Shown piece by piece: positions 24,529 to 35,055 of a stretch of 64,000 nt of DNA. Both the position numbers and the translations under genes were made by a program. The notes under the pieces were generated by a model. The model had not been told where the DNA came from and made no database searches. It was given only the letters and a program-made list of their open reading frames with translations. This stretch comes from Rutidosis leptorrhynchoides (lineage: Eukaryota; Streptophyta; Magnoliopsida; Asterales; Asteraceae): contig NC_092339.1 in NCBI RefSeq assembly GCF_046630445.1, positions 73,725,501 through 73,789,500 on the forward strand, read 5' to 3'. How positions within the stretch are numbered: the first letter of the stretch is position 1; each line of letters opens with the position of its first letter.

Positions 24529-25317
24529 GGTGGTATCAGAGCGTTGGTCCTAGCGAACCAGGTCTTGCATTAGTGTGTCTAACTGATAGTTGTTAGGATT
24601 ATAAGTATTGTTTATCATTCCTAGTGGAAAATTACCTGCTTATCATTCCTAAGTCTAGACACGACTTCCTGCACTTATTTGATAGATAGAGTACAGATAA
24701 ATTCATATCTTAGCGTATCTGCTAATTCATATCTTAGCGTATCTGTTACTATAGACTTTACCTGACACGATTCCTTAAATTCCTTCGTAATCTACGGGAT
24801 CTTCTATACTATGTATAAGTATTCTATATAATTAGAATATCATCCGATATCTGAAAATCATTTCATATTAAAAAATTCTTTATTCAATCGTATGCAATGG
24901 AACTCACCACTAGTTCAAGTCCCTCGGATTCCGATATGGAGTCCCACTCCAGCTCCAGAAGCAGCGTCACCAGAATGAATCAATCAATCAGTCCTCCCCG
25001 ATTCATCTGATGGGTTCGTAATATACTAAATCACTGGAGACAAGAAGAAGGCGATCCCTTCCACCCACCACAATCACCACTTGGCGAAGAACCTGAAGCA
25101 CTTACCAACGAACCAGTTCGAAACACTATTTTCTCTCTCATTTCCAGAGTATCTCGCCACGACTATATCACAACTCGGATTCTAAACCTTATTCATTCGC
25201 TTATTCCAACCGAAAATCATCCCAAAATAATAGAGGAAGTCAACGAACTTCGCGCTCGAGTAATCAATTTGAAGAATATGGTGCAAAACTTACCAGCTTC
25301 ACCAACATCACCGGCAC
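24529..25317 (+). repeat. Truncated second internal copy of A
   Basis: Repeats 17442-18267: primer site TGGTATCAGAGCG (24531-24543), leader, and the unknown ORF from ATG 24897, including the TGA at codon 38. One 39-base block of the first copy (after about 17508) is missing near 24598. The match stops at CCGGCAC (25317) inside the Pro/Thr-rich part of the ORF and joins B2 sequence without evident homology. It is the remnant of a tandem A-A arrangement whose third LTR was deleted. Confidence 0.85.
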
Positions 25318-26567
25318 TAAAATACTAACAATTTAACACTAATTACACTAGAAATTAACAAAATTGCATTAGGTAAAATATTGGTAATTATCACAAAAAC
25401 TAGGAATTTATAGAGTTTAGGGGTGTAATTTTTACCTTTTTGCTGAAGAATGCGAATCTATGCATGATTAGAGCAAGAAAATTGACGAATTATGGTGAAA
25501 ATTTTTGAATTTTAGAGAGTATTTTGGGGTATTTTCCTATGTATGTGTGAGTTTTGTGTGAAGAACAGCTCGCTGAGCTATTTGTTTCTGGCCTGAAATT
25601 TCTCCCCATGCGATCGCATGGCACCAAAGGCCAAACTCCATGCGATCGCATGGAGTCCCAGGTACAGTGTTTTTGTTTTTTTTTTTTTTATAAAACCTTA
25701 TAACTTTTTTAAAACATTTAATTAATTAAATTCTAAAAATTTTGTTTTCCTTTAGGAGCAAGGGTGTTTCGGATCGTTGTCCTAGTCCGTCCCTCGACAA
25801 AATTTTAAAATTTGTCAATTCAAAGCGCGGTTTTAAAAGTAAAGATTTTTGGGTTTTTTTTAAATGTTTTTGGCATACTTTAATTCAATAAGATTAAAAA
25901 TAATGATAATAAAAGTTCTCGTCCCTCCCTCGGGTAAAGCAATTTCGGTTCAAAGACCTAGTCTTCAACTTACGACGAATTTTAAAAATCATATTTTTAA
26001 CTTATCGAAATAAAGTAAATTTTTGTTTTTAAGTTCACACCAAACTTAAATTTAAAATGCATAAAATTAAAAATTCATATTAAAAATTTACACCAAACTT
26101 AAATTATAATTTTGTTTTTATACATACAAACAAATATTTACAATTTTAAATATATTGATTTAAAAAGTTTACAATATTATTTTAATATTAATTAAAAAAA
26201 CAAAGTAAAAATAAAATTAAAAATCTTTTTGGCTTTTATCCCACTTTAATCAATCAAATATTATCAAAAATATGCGCCCCTCTTTTCGGTAAAGTAATTT
26301 CGGTTTCATAACCTAATTTAACTCATGACGAATTTTTGAAATATTTTGGGTTGATTGATTAAAGATATTTATACCTTAAGAATAAACGGTAAATTTCGCA
26401 GTGATGTAATAAATTTTTGTATGATATCAATAATTTCGGTCGCAAGACCTAATTTTATCTAATACCAATTTAATACTTTATAGCGAACAAATTAGCGTTT
26501 ATTATCAAAAGAGTAAAAATAAAAATAAAAATAAAAACTGTACAAACTTACCTGTGAGATAAAATTC
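25318..26567 (-). other. B2 intron-like spacer between aORF1 and aORF2
   Basis: AT-rich and without coding potential. It is absent from B1, where aORF1 and aORF2 sequence meet at about 38980. On the minus strand it begins with a good plant splice donor, CAG|GTAAGTTT (boundary at 26551/26552), just after the aORF1 stop. Its other end was lost in the A-linked deletion, so no acceptor can be checked. It holds a palindrome pair (25606-25621 and 25636-25655). An intron used to express aORF2 is plausible but unproven. Confidence 0.45.
25606..25655. repeat. Palindrome pair in B2 spacer
   Basis: CCATGCGATCGCATGG (25606-25621) and CTCCATGCGATCGCATGGAG (25636-25655) are both perfect palindromes sharing the core ATGCGATCGCAT, with different outer arms. 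The same paired arrangement is found in the B LTRs and leaders. Confidence 0.9.
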
Positions 26568-26984
26568 TTAATGATATGCTCTAGCCCACTCATAAGATAG
26601 TCGGACTAATTGGTTTTCCATGGCTACATAGGCGTAACCTCGAGCATTTAACATTTTTTCATCTAAACATATAAACGGTCCGTCTCTGCATAAAGTAACG
26701 AACTCGGTATTGGAATATGTCTGATTCGTCGAGCATTTTCCTTCATGTGACCATTTTCCGCATTTGTGACATCTTTCAAGGTGTCGTGCTCTTCTTTTCG
26801 CTGCGGATTTTGATTTTCCTTTACCAAATTGTAACTTATTATTTTCGCATCTGGATTCTTTTCTTACTCCGTACAATTTACTTCTGATTAATGATACTAT
26901 TTCACTTGGAAGGGTGTCATTATTACGTTTAGTGATCAAAGCGTGTAGCATTAGACCATGGTTTAATTCACAGGAAGTCGTCAT
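26568..26984 (-). CDS. aORF1 of B2: small zinc-knuckle-like protein
   Basis: Open 138-codon frame starting MTTSCELNHGLMLHALITKR. It is basic in the middle (GKGKSKSAAKRRARHLER), followed by CHKCGKWSHEGKC, a CX2CX4HX3C variant of the retroviral zinc knuckle. The C terminus holds FVTLCRDGPFICLDEKML and LVRLSYEWARAYH. The basic stretch next to a zinc knuckle suggests RNA or DNA binding, as in nucleocapsid proteins, but this is inference. It lies downstream of integrase and upstream of aORF2, in element sense. The B1 copy has a premature stop. The start follows a short spacer after integrase; expression would need a subgenomic or spliced RNA. Confidence 0.6.
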   Translation of the reverse strand: MTTSCELNHGLMLHALITKRNNDTLPSEIVSLIRSKLYGVRKESRCENNKLQFGKGKSKSAAKRRARHLERCHKCGKWSHEGKCSTNQTYSNTEFVTLCRDGPFICLDEKMLNARGYAYVAMENQLVRLSYEWARAYH

Positions 26985-27155
26985 CTCGTAAAACCTAAAA
27001 AAAATAAAAATTCAGAATGGGGGGAGAAGACTAGTTCTTTAGGGTCTGCTAGGGAAAGACCATTCGGGTTCCATTTTCGAGAACTACACGAAAACAGAAA
27101 ATCTAACTCTAACTGAAATACATATTATCCTTTAAAGACTTGATTCTCCCCACAC
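26985..27155 (-). other. Spacer between integrase and aORF1 in B2
   Basis: Short noncoding spacer, matching 39389-39558 of B1 and, inverted, about 50740-50890 of H. It includes a G/A-rich block (aatggggggagaaga, plus strand). No gene seen. Confidence 0.6.
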
Positions 27156-28091
27156 TTAGTTAGCTGTGGTGTCGAAATTGTGATTAACTTCGTTGTCAAC
27201 TTCCATTGGACTATCTATGTAATGTTTAACTCTGTGACCATTAACCTTAAATTCAATCCCATTTGAATTTATCAATTCTACTGTTCCATATGGGAAAACT
27301 CTTTTGACTATGAATGGTCCAGACCATCTTGATTTCAATTTTCCAGGAAATAGCTTGAATCGTGAATTGAAAAGAAGAACTCTGTCTCCTTCCTTAAATT
27401 CTTTTGAACTTCTGATTCTTTTATCATGCCATTTCTTCGTTCTTTCTTTATAGATTAACGAATTATCGTATGCTTCATGTCCCAATTCTTCTAATTCGTT
27501 TAATTGACTTAACAGTAGACGTCCCGCTTCATGTAAATCAAGATTACATATCTTCAAAGCCCAAAATGCTTTGTGTTCAATTTCTACTGGAAGATGACAT
27601 ACTTTTCCGTAAACGAGTTTAAAAGGTGTGGTTCCAATTGGAGTTTTGTAGGCTGTTCTAAAAGCCCAGAGTGCATCCTCCAATTTCATGGACCATTCCT
27701 TCGGATTTGATCCTACACTTTTCTCTAGAATACGTTTTAAAGCTCGGTTGGTATTTTCAACTTGTCCACTTGTTTGTGGATGATATGCGGTGGAGATTTT
27801 ATGAGTTACTCCATATCTTTTGAGAACTTTCTCAAGTTGATTATTACAAAAATGAGTTCCCCGATCACTTATTAAAGCTTTCGGTGTTCCAAACCATGCA
27901 AAAAGACGTTTTAAAAAGTTGACTACAACTCGTTCATGGTTAGTTGGGAGAGCTTGTGCTTCCGCCCATTTAGATACATAATCAATGGCTACGAGAATGT
28001 AGAGATTATTATGAGATTTTGGAAATGGACCCATAAAGTCAATACCCCAAATGTCAAATACTTCACATACTTGAATGACATTTTGTGACAT
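27156..28091 (-). pseudogene. Integrase core and C-terminal domain of B2
   Basis: Catalyses insertion of the cDNA into chromosomes. The 311-codon open part reads from [20 protein letters not shown]. The catalytic triad is complete: D18 (GIDFMGPF), D76 (LISDRGTHF) and E112 ([12 protein letters not shown]), with the family spacing of 35 residues between the second D and E. The C-terminal part has the gypsy GPF/Y-like module ([20 protein letters not shown]) and ends [11 protein letters not shown]. The zinc-binding N terminus lies upstream in the same frame, beyond a TAG at 28176. As part of a polyprotein it is cut off by that stop, hence pseudogene. Confidence 0.88.
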
Positions 28092-28175
28092 TTCATCACG
28101 TTGACTTATTTTTCCGGCCCTTTGACATGCATCACAGGATTTGCAAAGAAGGTGTGCGTCTTTGAAAATTGTATG

Positions 28176-29210
28176 CTAATAGAATCCAGCATCATAAACT
28201 TTTCTTGCTGTGAGCTGAGGCCCATAATGCCCTCCTGTTGGTCCTGTGTGACAATGGTTTAAGATTTGACTAGCTTCATCTCCGAATACACATCGGCGTA
28301 TTATTCCATCGGGACAACTTTTAAACAAATGTGGATCTTCCCAGAAATAGTGTTTTATATCACTAAAGAATTTCTTTCGTTTTTGGTACGACAATCCTTT
28401 TTCAAGGAATCCACATACTAAGTAGTTTGCATAGTCTGCAAACCATGGAATTTCATTATAATCTATCTTCAATAGATATTCATCAGGAAAGTTATCTTGT
28501 ATGGCTGATTCATTTAGAACTTCTAATTCATGATTTTTAAGACGAGAAAGATGATCAGCGGCGAGATTTTCTGCTACTCTTTTATCTCGGATTTCAATAT
28601 CAAACTCTTGTAAGAGTAAGATCCAATGGATTAATCTTGGTTTAGCATCTTGTTTCGAAAATAGGTATCTAAGAGCAGAATGGTCGGTATAGACCATCGT
28701 TTTAGCTAGAACGAGATATGAACGAAATTTGTCAAAAGCAAAGACAATAGCAAGGAGTTCTTTTTCAGTAGTTGTGTAATTTGTTTGTGCTCCTTGTAAC
28801 GTCTTACTAGCATAATAAATAGGTTGAAATCGTTTTTCAATCCTTTGTCCTAAAACGGCTCCCATTGCAAAATCACTTGCATCGCACATAAGTTCAAACG
28901 GTAAATTCCACTTTGGTGTTATCATGATCGGCGCATTAGTGAGTTTCTCTTTAAGAATATTAAAAGATTTGATGCATTCATCTGAAAAGATGAATGGAGC
29001 ATCCTTTTCTAGGAGTTTATTCATAGGAGTGGCAATTTTAGAAAAATCTTTTATGAAACGTCGGTAAAAACCGGCATACCCTAGAAAACTCCTAACTCCT
29101 CTAACATTGGTGGGATGTGGAAGTTTAGCAATTACATCTACTTTAGCTCTATCCACTTCAATTTCTTCCTTTGAAATTTTATGACCAAGAACGATGCCTT
29201 CTTTAACCAT
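28176..29210 (-). pseudogene. RT end, RNase H and integrase zinc domain of B2
   Basis: 344 open codons. First comes the end of the reverse-transcriptase palm/connection ([19 protein letters not shown]). Then RNase H with the expected acidic residues ([32 protein letters not shown]). Then the linker and the start of the integrase HHCC domain ([12 protein letters not shown]). It stops at TAG in FY*, where B1 has the Trp codon of the conserved FYWPT; the CX2C pair (CKSCDAC) follows in the same frame. The preceding RT part is in the same frame beyond a TAA at 29247. Confidence 0.88.
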
Positions 29211-29246
29211 GAAATGGCATTTCTCCCAATTAAGAACTAGATTTGA

Positions 29247-29914
29247 TTATTCGCATCTAATAAGCATTCGTTCAAGATTAACTAGACATGATTCAAAAGT
29301 ATCACCGAAGACTGAAAAGTCATCCATGAAAACTTCCATGCATTCTTCTATCATGTCGTGAAAAATCGCCATCATGCACCTTTGAAAGGTTGCAGGGGCA
29401 TTGCAAAGTCCAAATGGCATGCGTTTGTAAGCAAAAGTACCATAAGGGCACGTGAATGTGGTTTTCTCTTGGTCCTCGGGTGCTATTGGAATTTGAAAAT
29501 ATCCGAAAAAACCATCAAGAAAATAATAGTAACTATTTCCGGCTAATCTTTCCAACATTTGATCAATGAAAGGTAAGGGAAAGTGATCTTTTCTGGTGGC
29601 GTCATTTAATTTTCTATAATCTATACAAACACGCCATCCTGTTACAGCCTAGTAGGAATAAGCTCATTTTTCTCATTTTTGATGACAGTCATGCCACCCT
29701 TCTTAGGTACGCATTGAATTGGGCTTACCCATGGACTATCAGAAATTGGATAAATTAAACCTGCATCTAGCAGTTTAATAATTTCTTTCTTAACAACATC
29801 TTGCATATTAGGATTTAGTCTTCGTTAGCGTTGCACATACGTTTTATGACCTTCTTCCATAAGGATTTTATGTGTGCAATACGAAGGACTTATTCCTTTA
29901 ATATCATGAATCTT
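29247..29914 (-). pseudogene. Reverse transcriptase of B2, broken
   Basis: Core motifs are visible: QFIPxAPED-like QIPIAPEDQEKTTF, MPFGLCNAPATFQRCM and the catalytic loop FMDDFS (in place of the common YxDD). Compared with B1 there are a one-base deletion near 29655 (plus strand ttacagcctag against ttaccgtcctag), a TAA just after LIRCE at 29247, a TGA replacing the Trp of AIAWKIHD at about 29914, and a TAA in QRQRR near 29825. Several of these are C-to-T or G-to-A changes, as expected from decay of methylated DNA. Confidence 0.88.
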
Positions 29915-31624
29915 TCATGCAATAGCTGGTTTATGAGCTTTTAACACAGAAATGAGTTGAGATTTTTCATTTTCAGTAAGAGAAGACGATATTATTACAG
30001 GTAATTCAGATTCACCATGTAAATAAGCGTATTCCAAATGGTTTGGAAGTGGCTTTAACTCTAATGTCGGAGGTTCTTCTATCGATGATTTGTATCGATA
30101 TCTGTCTTCTTCTTTTAGCATTTGAATTTCTTCTGTTGTTGGTTCATATCCATTAGCCATAAGTGTAGCTAACATTTTAGTTTCATCAATTGGTTCAGTT
30201 CCTTCTCCTAAAGAACATTCTCCTGTTCCTTGTAATTCTGGAAATTCTTCTAACAATTCTACATGTGATTCTATAGTTTGAATATAATAACATGTATCAT
30301 CTGCAGATTGTGGTTGTTGCATGGCTCTATCAACTGAAAAGGCAGCACTCTCGTCCTCTATACTTAGGGTCAGTTTCTTACCGAACACGTCTATTATTGC
30401 TTTAGCCGTGTTTAAGAATGGTCTTCCTAATATGAGAGGTACTCGAGAATCTTCTTCCATGTCCAGAATAACAAAATCTACTGGAAATACTAAAGTACCA
30501 ACATTAACTAGCATGTTTTCCATTATCCCTCTAGGATATTTTACTGATCGATCGGCTAGTTGTATGCTTATTCGTGTTGGTTTCAATTCTCCTAGGTCTA
30601 GTTTAGTGTATAGTGAATACGGCATTAGATTTATACTAGCAGCTAAGTCTGCCAATGCTTCTATTGAACTAAGACTACCCAGAAAATATGGAATTGTGAA
30701 ACTTTCTGGATCTGATAATTTTTCTGGTATCTTATTCAATAGTACTGCTGAACAGTTTGCATTCATAGTAACTGCCGAGAGTTCTTCCATTTTCTTTCTA
30801 TTTGTGGTTAGATCTTTCAGAAATTTAGCATATCTAGGCATTCCTGAAATCACATCAATGAAAGGAAGATTTACATTTATTTGTTTAAACATATCTAAGA
30901 ATTTGGATTGCTCGGCTTCAAGTCTCTCTTTTCTCATTTTACTCGGGTAAGGAAGTGGTGGTTGGTATGGTTTAACATAAGGTTTAGCCTTAACTGTGTT
31001 ATCTTCATTAACCTTTTCAACTACTGGTTCTTTTTCCTTATCTTGTTCAGGTTGTGGTTCTTGTGGAGTAGGAATAGCTTCATCAAAAATTACAGGTATT
31101 TCAGGTGGTTTAAGTGTAGTACCACTTCTTGTGGTAATGGCTTTAGCTGTTTCATTCCGGGGGTTAGCATTTGTATCACTAGGTAGACTTCCCGGTTTTC
31201 TTTCACCTATTAACCTTGCTAGGTTACTTACTTCTTGTTCCAAATTTTGAATAGAAGCTTGTTGATTTCTAAATGCTTGAGCATTTTGTTCATTGGTTTG
31301 TTTCTGAGATGTGAAAAACTGCGTTTGAGATTCAACTAGCTTGGTCATCATATCTTCTAAATTTGGCTTTTTATCATCGGTTTGTGGTGGTTTGTTTTCA
31401 AAATTAGGTCTTTGCTGATTGTAAGTATTATTGGATACTTGTTGATTACTAGGACCTTGTTGGTTGTTGTATGGAACATTTCGATTATAATTCTGGTTTT
31501 GATTATAAATTGGTCTTGGCGGTTGATAATTATTCTGATAATTATTTCCAGGCCTTTGGTTTATGTATGAAACATTCTCTCTTTGTTCCATTGTTAGTTC
31601 AATACTAAGATAATCTTTTGTCAA
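29915..31624 (-). pseudogene. gag C-terminal half and protease of B2
   Basis: 569 open codons. The N-terminal third is Asn/Gln/Pro-rich (YNQNQNYNRNVPYNNQQ), followed by a coiled-coil-like Gln-rich stretch, a charged linker (EPQPEQDKEKEPVVEK) and an aspartic protease domain around residues 300-420. The protease has the flap and ILGRPFL motifs, but the active site reads D326-L-A-A-S, where B1 and H have DLGAS. Loss of the Gly next to the catalytic Asp position probably cripples it. The zinc knuckle lies just upstream with its last Cys changed to Tyr (CEQCGGPHLTKDY) and a TGA before it. Confidence 0.85.
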
Positions 31625-31927
31625 ATGTGGTCCTCCACACTGCTCACAACTAATTCATATTGAGTGAATATCTTTAGTCATCTTTTCCATTCGTCTCTCG
31701 ACAGCATCTATCTTTGCAGAAATGGAATCTAAGTCATGGCTAGAATCGGCTCTAGCTGCTTTAGATGATCTAACGATATCTTTTTCTTAATGCCACTCAT
31801 GTGAGTGGGAAGCAGTGTTATCAATAATTTTGTAAGCATCAGTTTCGGTTTTCTTCATAATAGAACCACCAGCTGCTATATCTATGTCTTTCCTTGTAGT
31901 GATGTCGTATCCTTGGTAGAATATATC
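31625..31927 (-). pseudogene. B2 gag middle, rearranged
   Basis: Joins the two gag open parts. Compared with B1 (44260-44420), the segment coding for the stretch after LYEAWTR is missing. In its place is a second copy of a 33-base block (GCTATATCTATGTC and onward, at about 31874 and 31933 on the plus strand). It also carries the TGA before the zinc knuckle and a TAA near 31790. The result is a nonfunctional gag. Confidence 0.75.
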
Positions 31928-32743
31928 TCATGCTATATCTATGTCTTTCCTTGTAGTGATGTCGCATATATGTCTGGTCCACGCCTCATATAGAGTTTCA
32001 TTTGGCTTTTGTGTGAACGTAACAATTTCTCCTTGAAGTCTCACGGCTTTAGATGCCGGAAAGAATTGTTTAAGAAAATTTTCAACTAAAACGTCCCATG
32101 TATCAATCGCCCCTTCAGGTAACGATTCTAACCAATCTTTGGCTTCTCCCTTTAAAGTCCAGGGAAATAACATGAGATATATCTGTTCATCTTCAACTTC
32201 TCTTATTTTAAATAGAGTGCAGATCCTATTAAAGGTACGAAGATGTTTATTTGGATCTTCCTTCGGCGCACTACTAAATTGGCATTGATTAGTCACCATA
32301 TGTAGAATTTGTCCTTTGATTTCATAATCTGGCGCATTAATGTCAGGTTGAGTAATTGCGTGACCTTTGCCAGTGCGTTTAGCTCTCATTCGGTCTTCCA
32401 TACTTAGAGGTTCCAGATTCTCCATGATTGAATTTGTTGAATCTGAATCACTATAGGATTCTGATTTAATGGATCGTTCCTCAACAATCTCTGTTTGAAT
32501 GATTGGTGGTTCCGGAGGAAAAATTAATGGTTCGGGATCTATGAATCGTCCCTGAATATTCTCCGAATTCTCAATTGTGAGGTCGGGTTCAAAAAATGGA
32601 TTATCGGAAATTTGAATTGGAGTACTTGGTCGACTGGATGACGATTCTAAAGAAAAATCAACGGCGACAATATTTGCTAGATGTCTTGATCGAGTTACAG
32701 GTGGTGAACGTACAAAAGGTGGTGAACGTTTTGCTCGGTGCAT
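31928..32743 (-). pseudogene. gag N-terminal half of B2
   Basis: Capsid protein. It starts MHRAKRSPPFVRSPPVTRSR, and the first 130 residues are polar, Ser/Pro/Glu-rich and probably disordered. Retrotransposon gag domain is at about residues 160-257, with KEDPNKHLRTFNRICTLFK, LKGEAKDWLESLPEGAIDTW, FFPASKAVRLQGEI and NETLYEAWTR. It ends prematurely after TTRKDIDIA because of the rearrangement. The same start and N terminus are in B1 (45157), which supports the start choice. Confidence 0.88.
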
Positions 32744-33570
32744 TCACTTAATATCCTATTAGTTTTTAAAAAGAAAGAAAAATTATATAAGTTATCCAAT
32801 TAATAGACTTTTCTGATTTTGCCCACGTTTCGAATAGTCAAAAGATGCAGCAGAGGGGCAGGATTCGTTTGGTCTCAATATAATTGAGTACTGTTTGGCT
32901 CCAATAACCCGGTCCACGTACAAATCCAACTATTACTACGAACCAGAAAATTTTAATGTCTATCAATTTAACCGCTTAAAATAATTTTTCGTAATTTTAA
33001 GAAATTTTAGAGAAGAAATAGAATAAAAATCTATGTCCTAAAAACTAGAATGACGAGAAATAAGAAAGAAAAAGAGCGCGTCGAAAAACGTCGAAAAAAT
33101 AAAAGATTGAAAAATAATAGGCGTCGAAAAATAAAAATAAGAAAGTAGCGCGTCGAAACTTAAAAAGGCACTAAAAACTAAAAATTAAAAGTTGCGATCG
33201 CATGAGAAATTGCCTTCGGGCTCATGCGATCGCATGAGCCAGGTTTTTGGGCCACGGTCTGGGCTGCTACAGTACCAGGCCGAGAGTTTTTATATTTTTT
33301 TTTCTGTTTTAATGATTTATATATTTATAATATATTTATATAAATTAAATAAAACTTATATTTTTATAAAATAAAGATAAAGAAAATTTTTATAGAACTT
33401 ATATATTTAACAAACTCTTAAAAATATTTATATTTTTCTTTTTCTTTTTATATTTTTGCAATTTAAAAGGTATTTTTACAAAAACGTATTTTTACAAAAG
33501 GAAACTAAAAATTAATAAAAATCTTTTTTTTTATATATAGCGTTGCACTTCCGGCGTTTAAGCAGATATG
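32744..33570 (-). other. B2 5' leader with palindrome pair
   Basis: Untranslated leader between primer site and gag. It shows repeated cgtcgaaaa/aataaaa motifs and the palindrome pair at 33193-33205 (half lost) and 33219-33240. Relative to B1 about 500 bases are missing, with the join at a shared TGCG after AAAAGT (about 33194). Poly-T and AT-rich sequence follows to the primer site. No gene seen. Confidence 0.75.
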
Positions 33571-33589
33571 TTCCCCGGCAGCGGCGCCA
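33571..33589 (-). other. Primer-binding site of B2 (tRNA-Asp type)
   Basis: Minus strand TGGCGCCGCTGCCGGGGAA, eight bases inside the LTR end. It matches the complement of the plant tRNA-Asp 3' end (TGGCGCCGTTGCCGGGGA) at all but one position. Athila-lineage elements are known to use tRNA-Asp, which supports the lineage call. Confidence 0.9.
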
Positions 33590-33597
33590 AAAATAAT

Positions 33598-34990
33598 TGA
33601 TGTTATGCGAGGTGTATATGAAATATCATATATTTTACTAGGAAAAACTATCAAATACGATACAATTTTACACAAGATATTTATTTATTTATAGAATGGA
33701 TATACCTAAACCTTGCTACAACACTTATAGGCAGTGTACCTAATCGTACAGTAGTGTAGTTTTTAGTAAGTCCGGTTCATTCCACAGGAAAATCTTTTAA
33801 ACAAAGCTTAACGCTATATTAGTTTTAATTTATAAAAATACAAATATATATATATAAGTAATATTATTATTATAAAAAGGGGGGGTTTTACCGTTTAATG
33901 ACCGGTTTGTCAATTTTTAAAACTTTTAGTCGCAGTTAAAACCTAATGTAAAATATTAAATAAATAAAAGACTTAATTTAAAGCGTAAAGTAATTAACGA
34001 TAATGAAATTGCGATAAATAAAAGTGCGATAAAATAAACTTGCGATAATTAAAGAGTACGAAAATTAAAAGTGCAATTAAATACAATGACAATAAATAAA
34101 AGTGCAATTAAATACAATAACAATAAATAAAAGTGCAATAATTAGAAGTGCAATTAAATATGAAAATAAAGGAATTATACTTATTTAAACTTCCGTATCA
34201 TGATGTTTGACGTGTTGATTTTAGTTTATTCTCATGGGTTAATTGTCCTTTATCCTGGATTATTTAATATGTCCGTCTGCTTTTTGTCCATAACAGTCCA
34301 TCAGTCATAAATATAAAGTGCAAGTGTCCTCGTCAAATTATCCTTATACCCGAAGTCAAATATTCCAACTAATTGGGGACTTAAACTGTAACAAGGTCTT
34401 AATACTTTATTTAATAATTACACCAGGATATCGACTGCGTGTAACCCAAGGTTTTAATACTTTGTTATCAATTATGCCAAGTGTCCTTGTACATAATTTC
34501 ACCCTTGTTTTAATAATTCCATAGACTATTAATCCATTCTCGTGTCCGGTTAAATGAACGATTATTCGTACATATAAATATCTCGCCCATCGTGTCCGAT
34601 CGAGTGTATATGGTTATTTATAGGGACGTCCAATTGTAAATCTTTATATTAAAATTAACAAACTATCGTTTAGTTAAACAAGTATAAAGCCCATTAATAG
34701 CCCATACTCTAATTTCCACAAGTGTCGTTCTTTTGTCCAAACCCCAATTATGGTACAAAGCCCAATTGCCCAATTACCCAATTTTAGTATTTTTAGCCCA
34801 ACATCATGATTACTTCGGTATTAAATAAGCATAATAATAACTTAGCTATGAGACATTAAATTAAAAAGGTTGAACATAACTTACAATGATTAAAAATAGC
34901 GTAGCGTTACACGGACAGAATTTCGACTTACACCCTTACAACATTCGCTAACATACCCTTATTATTAGAAATTAAAATTAAAATTAAAAT

Positions 34991-35055
<65 letters not shown>

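Larger units (their letters stand above)
14437..25317 (+). mobile_element. A: non-autonomous gypsy-type element with extra partial internal copy
   Basis: Structure: LTR (14437-17441), initiator-Met primer site, internal region without gag-pol (17442-21536), LTR (21537-24528), then a second primer site and 789 bases of internal region (24529-25317) that stop abruptly. The left target is GTTAC (14432-14436) in aORF2 of B2. No GTTAC or expected aORF2 sequence follows 25317, so the right end was lost in a deletion that also removed B2 sequence. Large LTRs (3 kb), the iMet primer site and TTTCGGGACGAAATTTC before the second LTR suggest a Tekay/Del-type chromovirus derivative lacking its proteins. 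By eye the LTRs differ at roughly a dozen sites over the first 900 bases, so it is young. Confidence 0.85.

Noticed and set aside
30321..30950. 209-codon plus-strand frame (and 42723-43352) opposite gag-protease
   Set aside because: Shadow of the minus-strand protease frame; codons follow the opposite strand.
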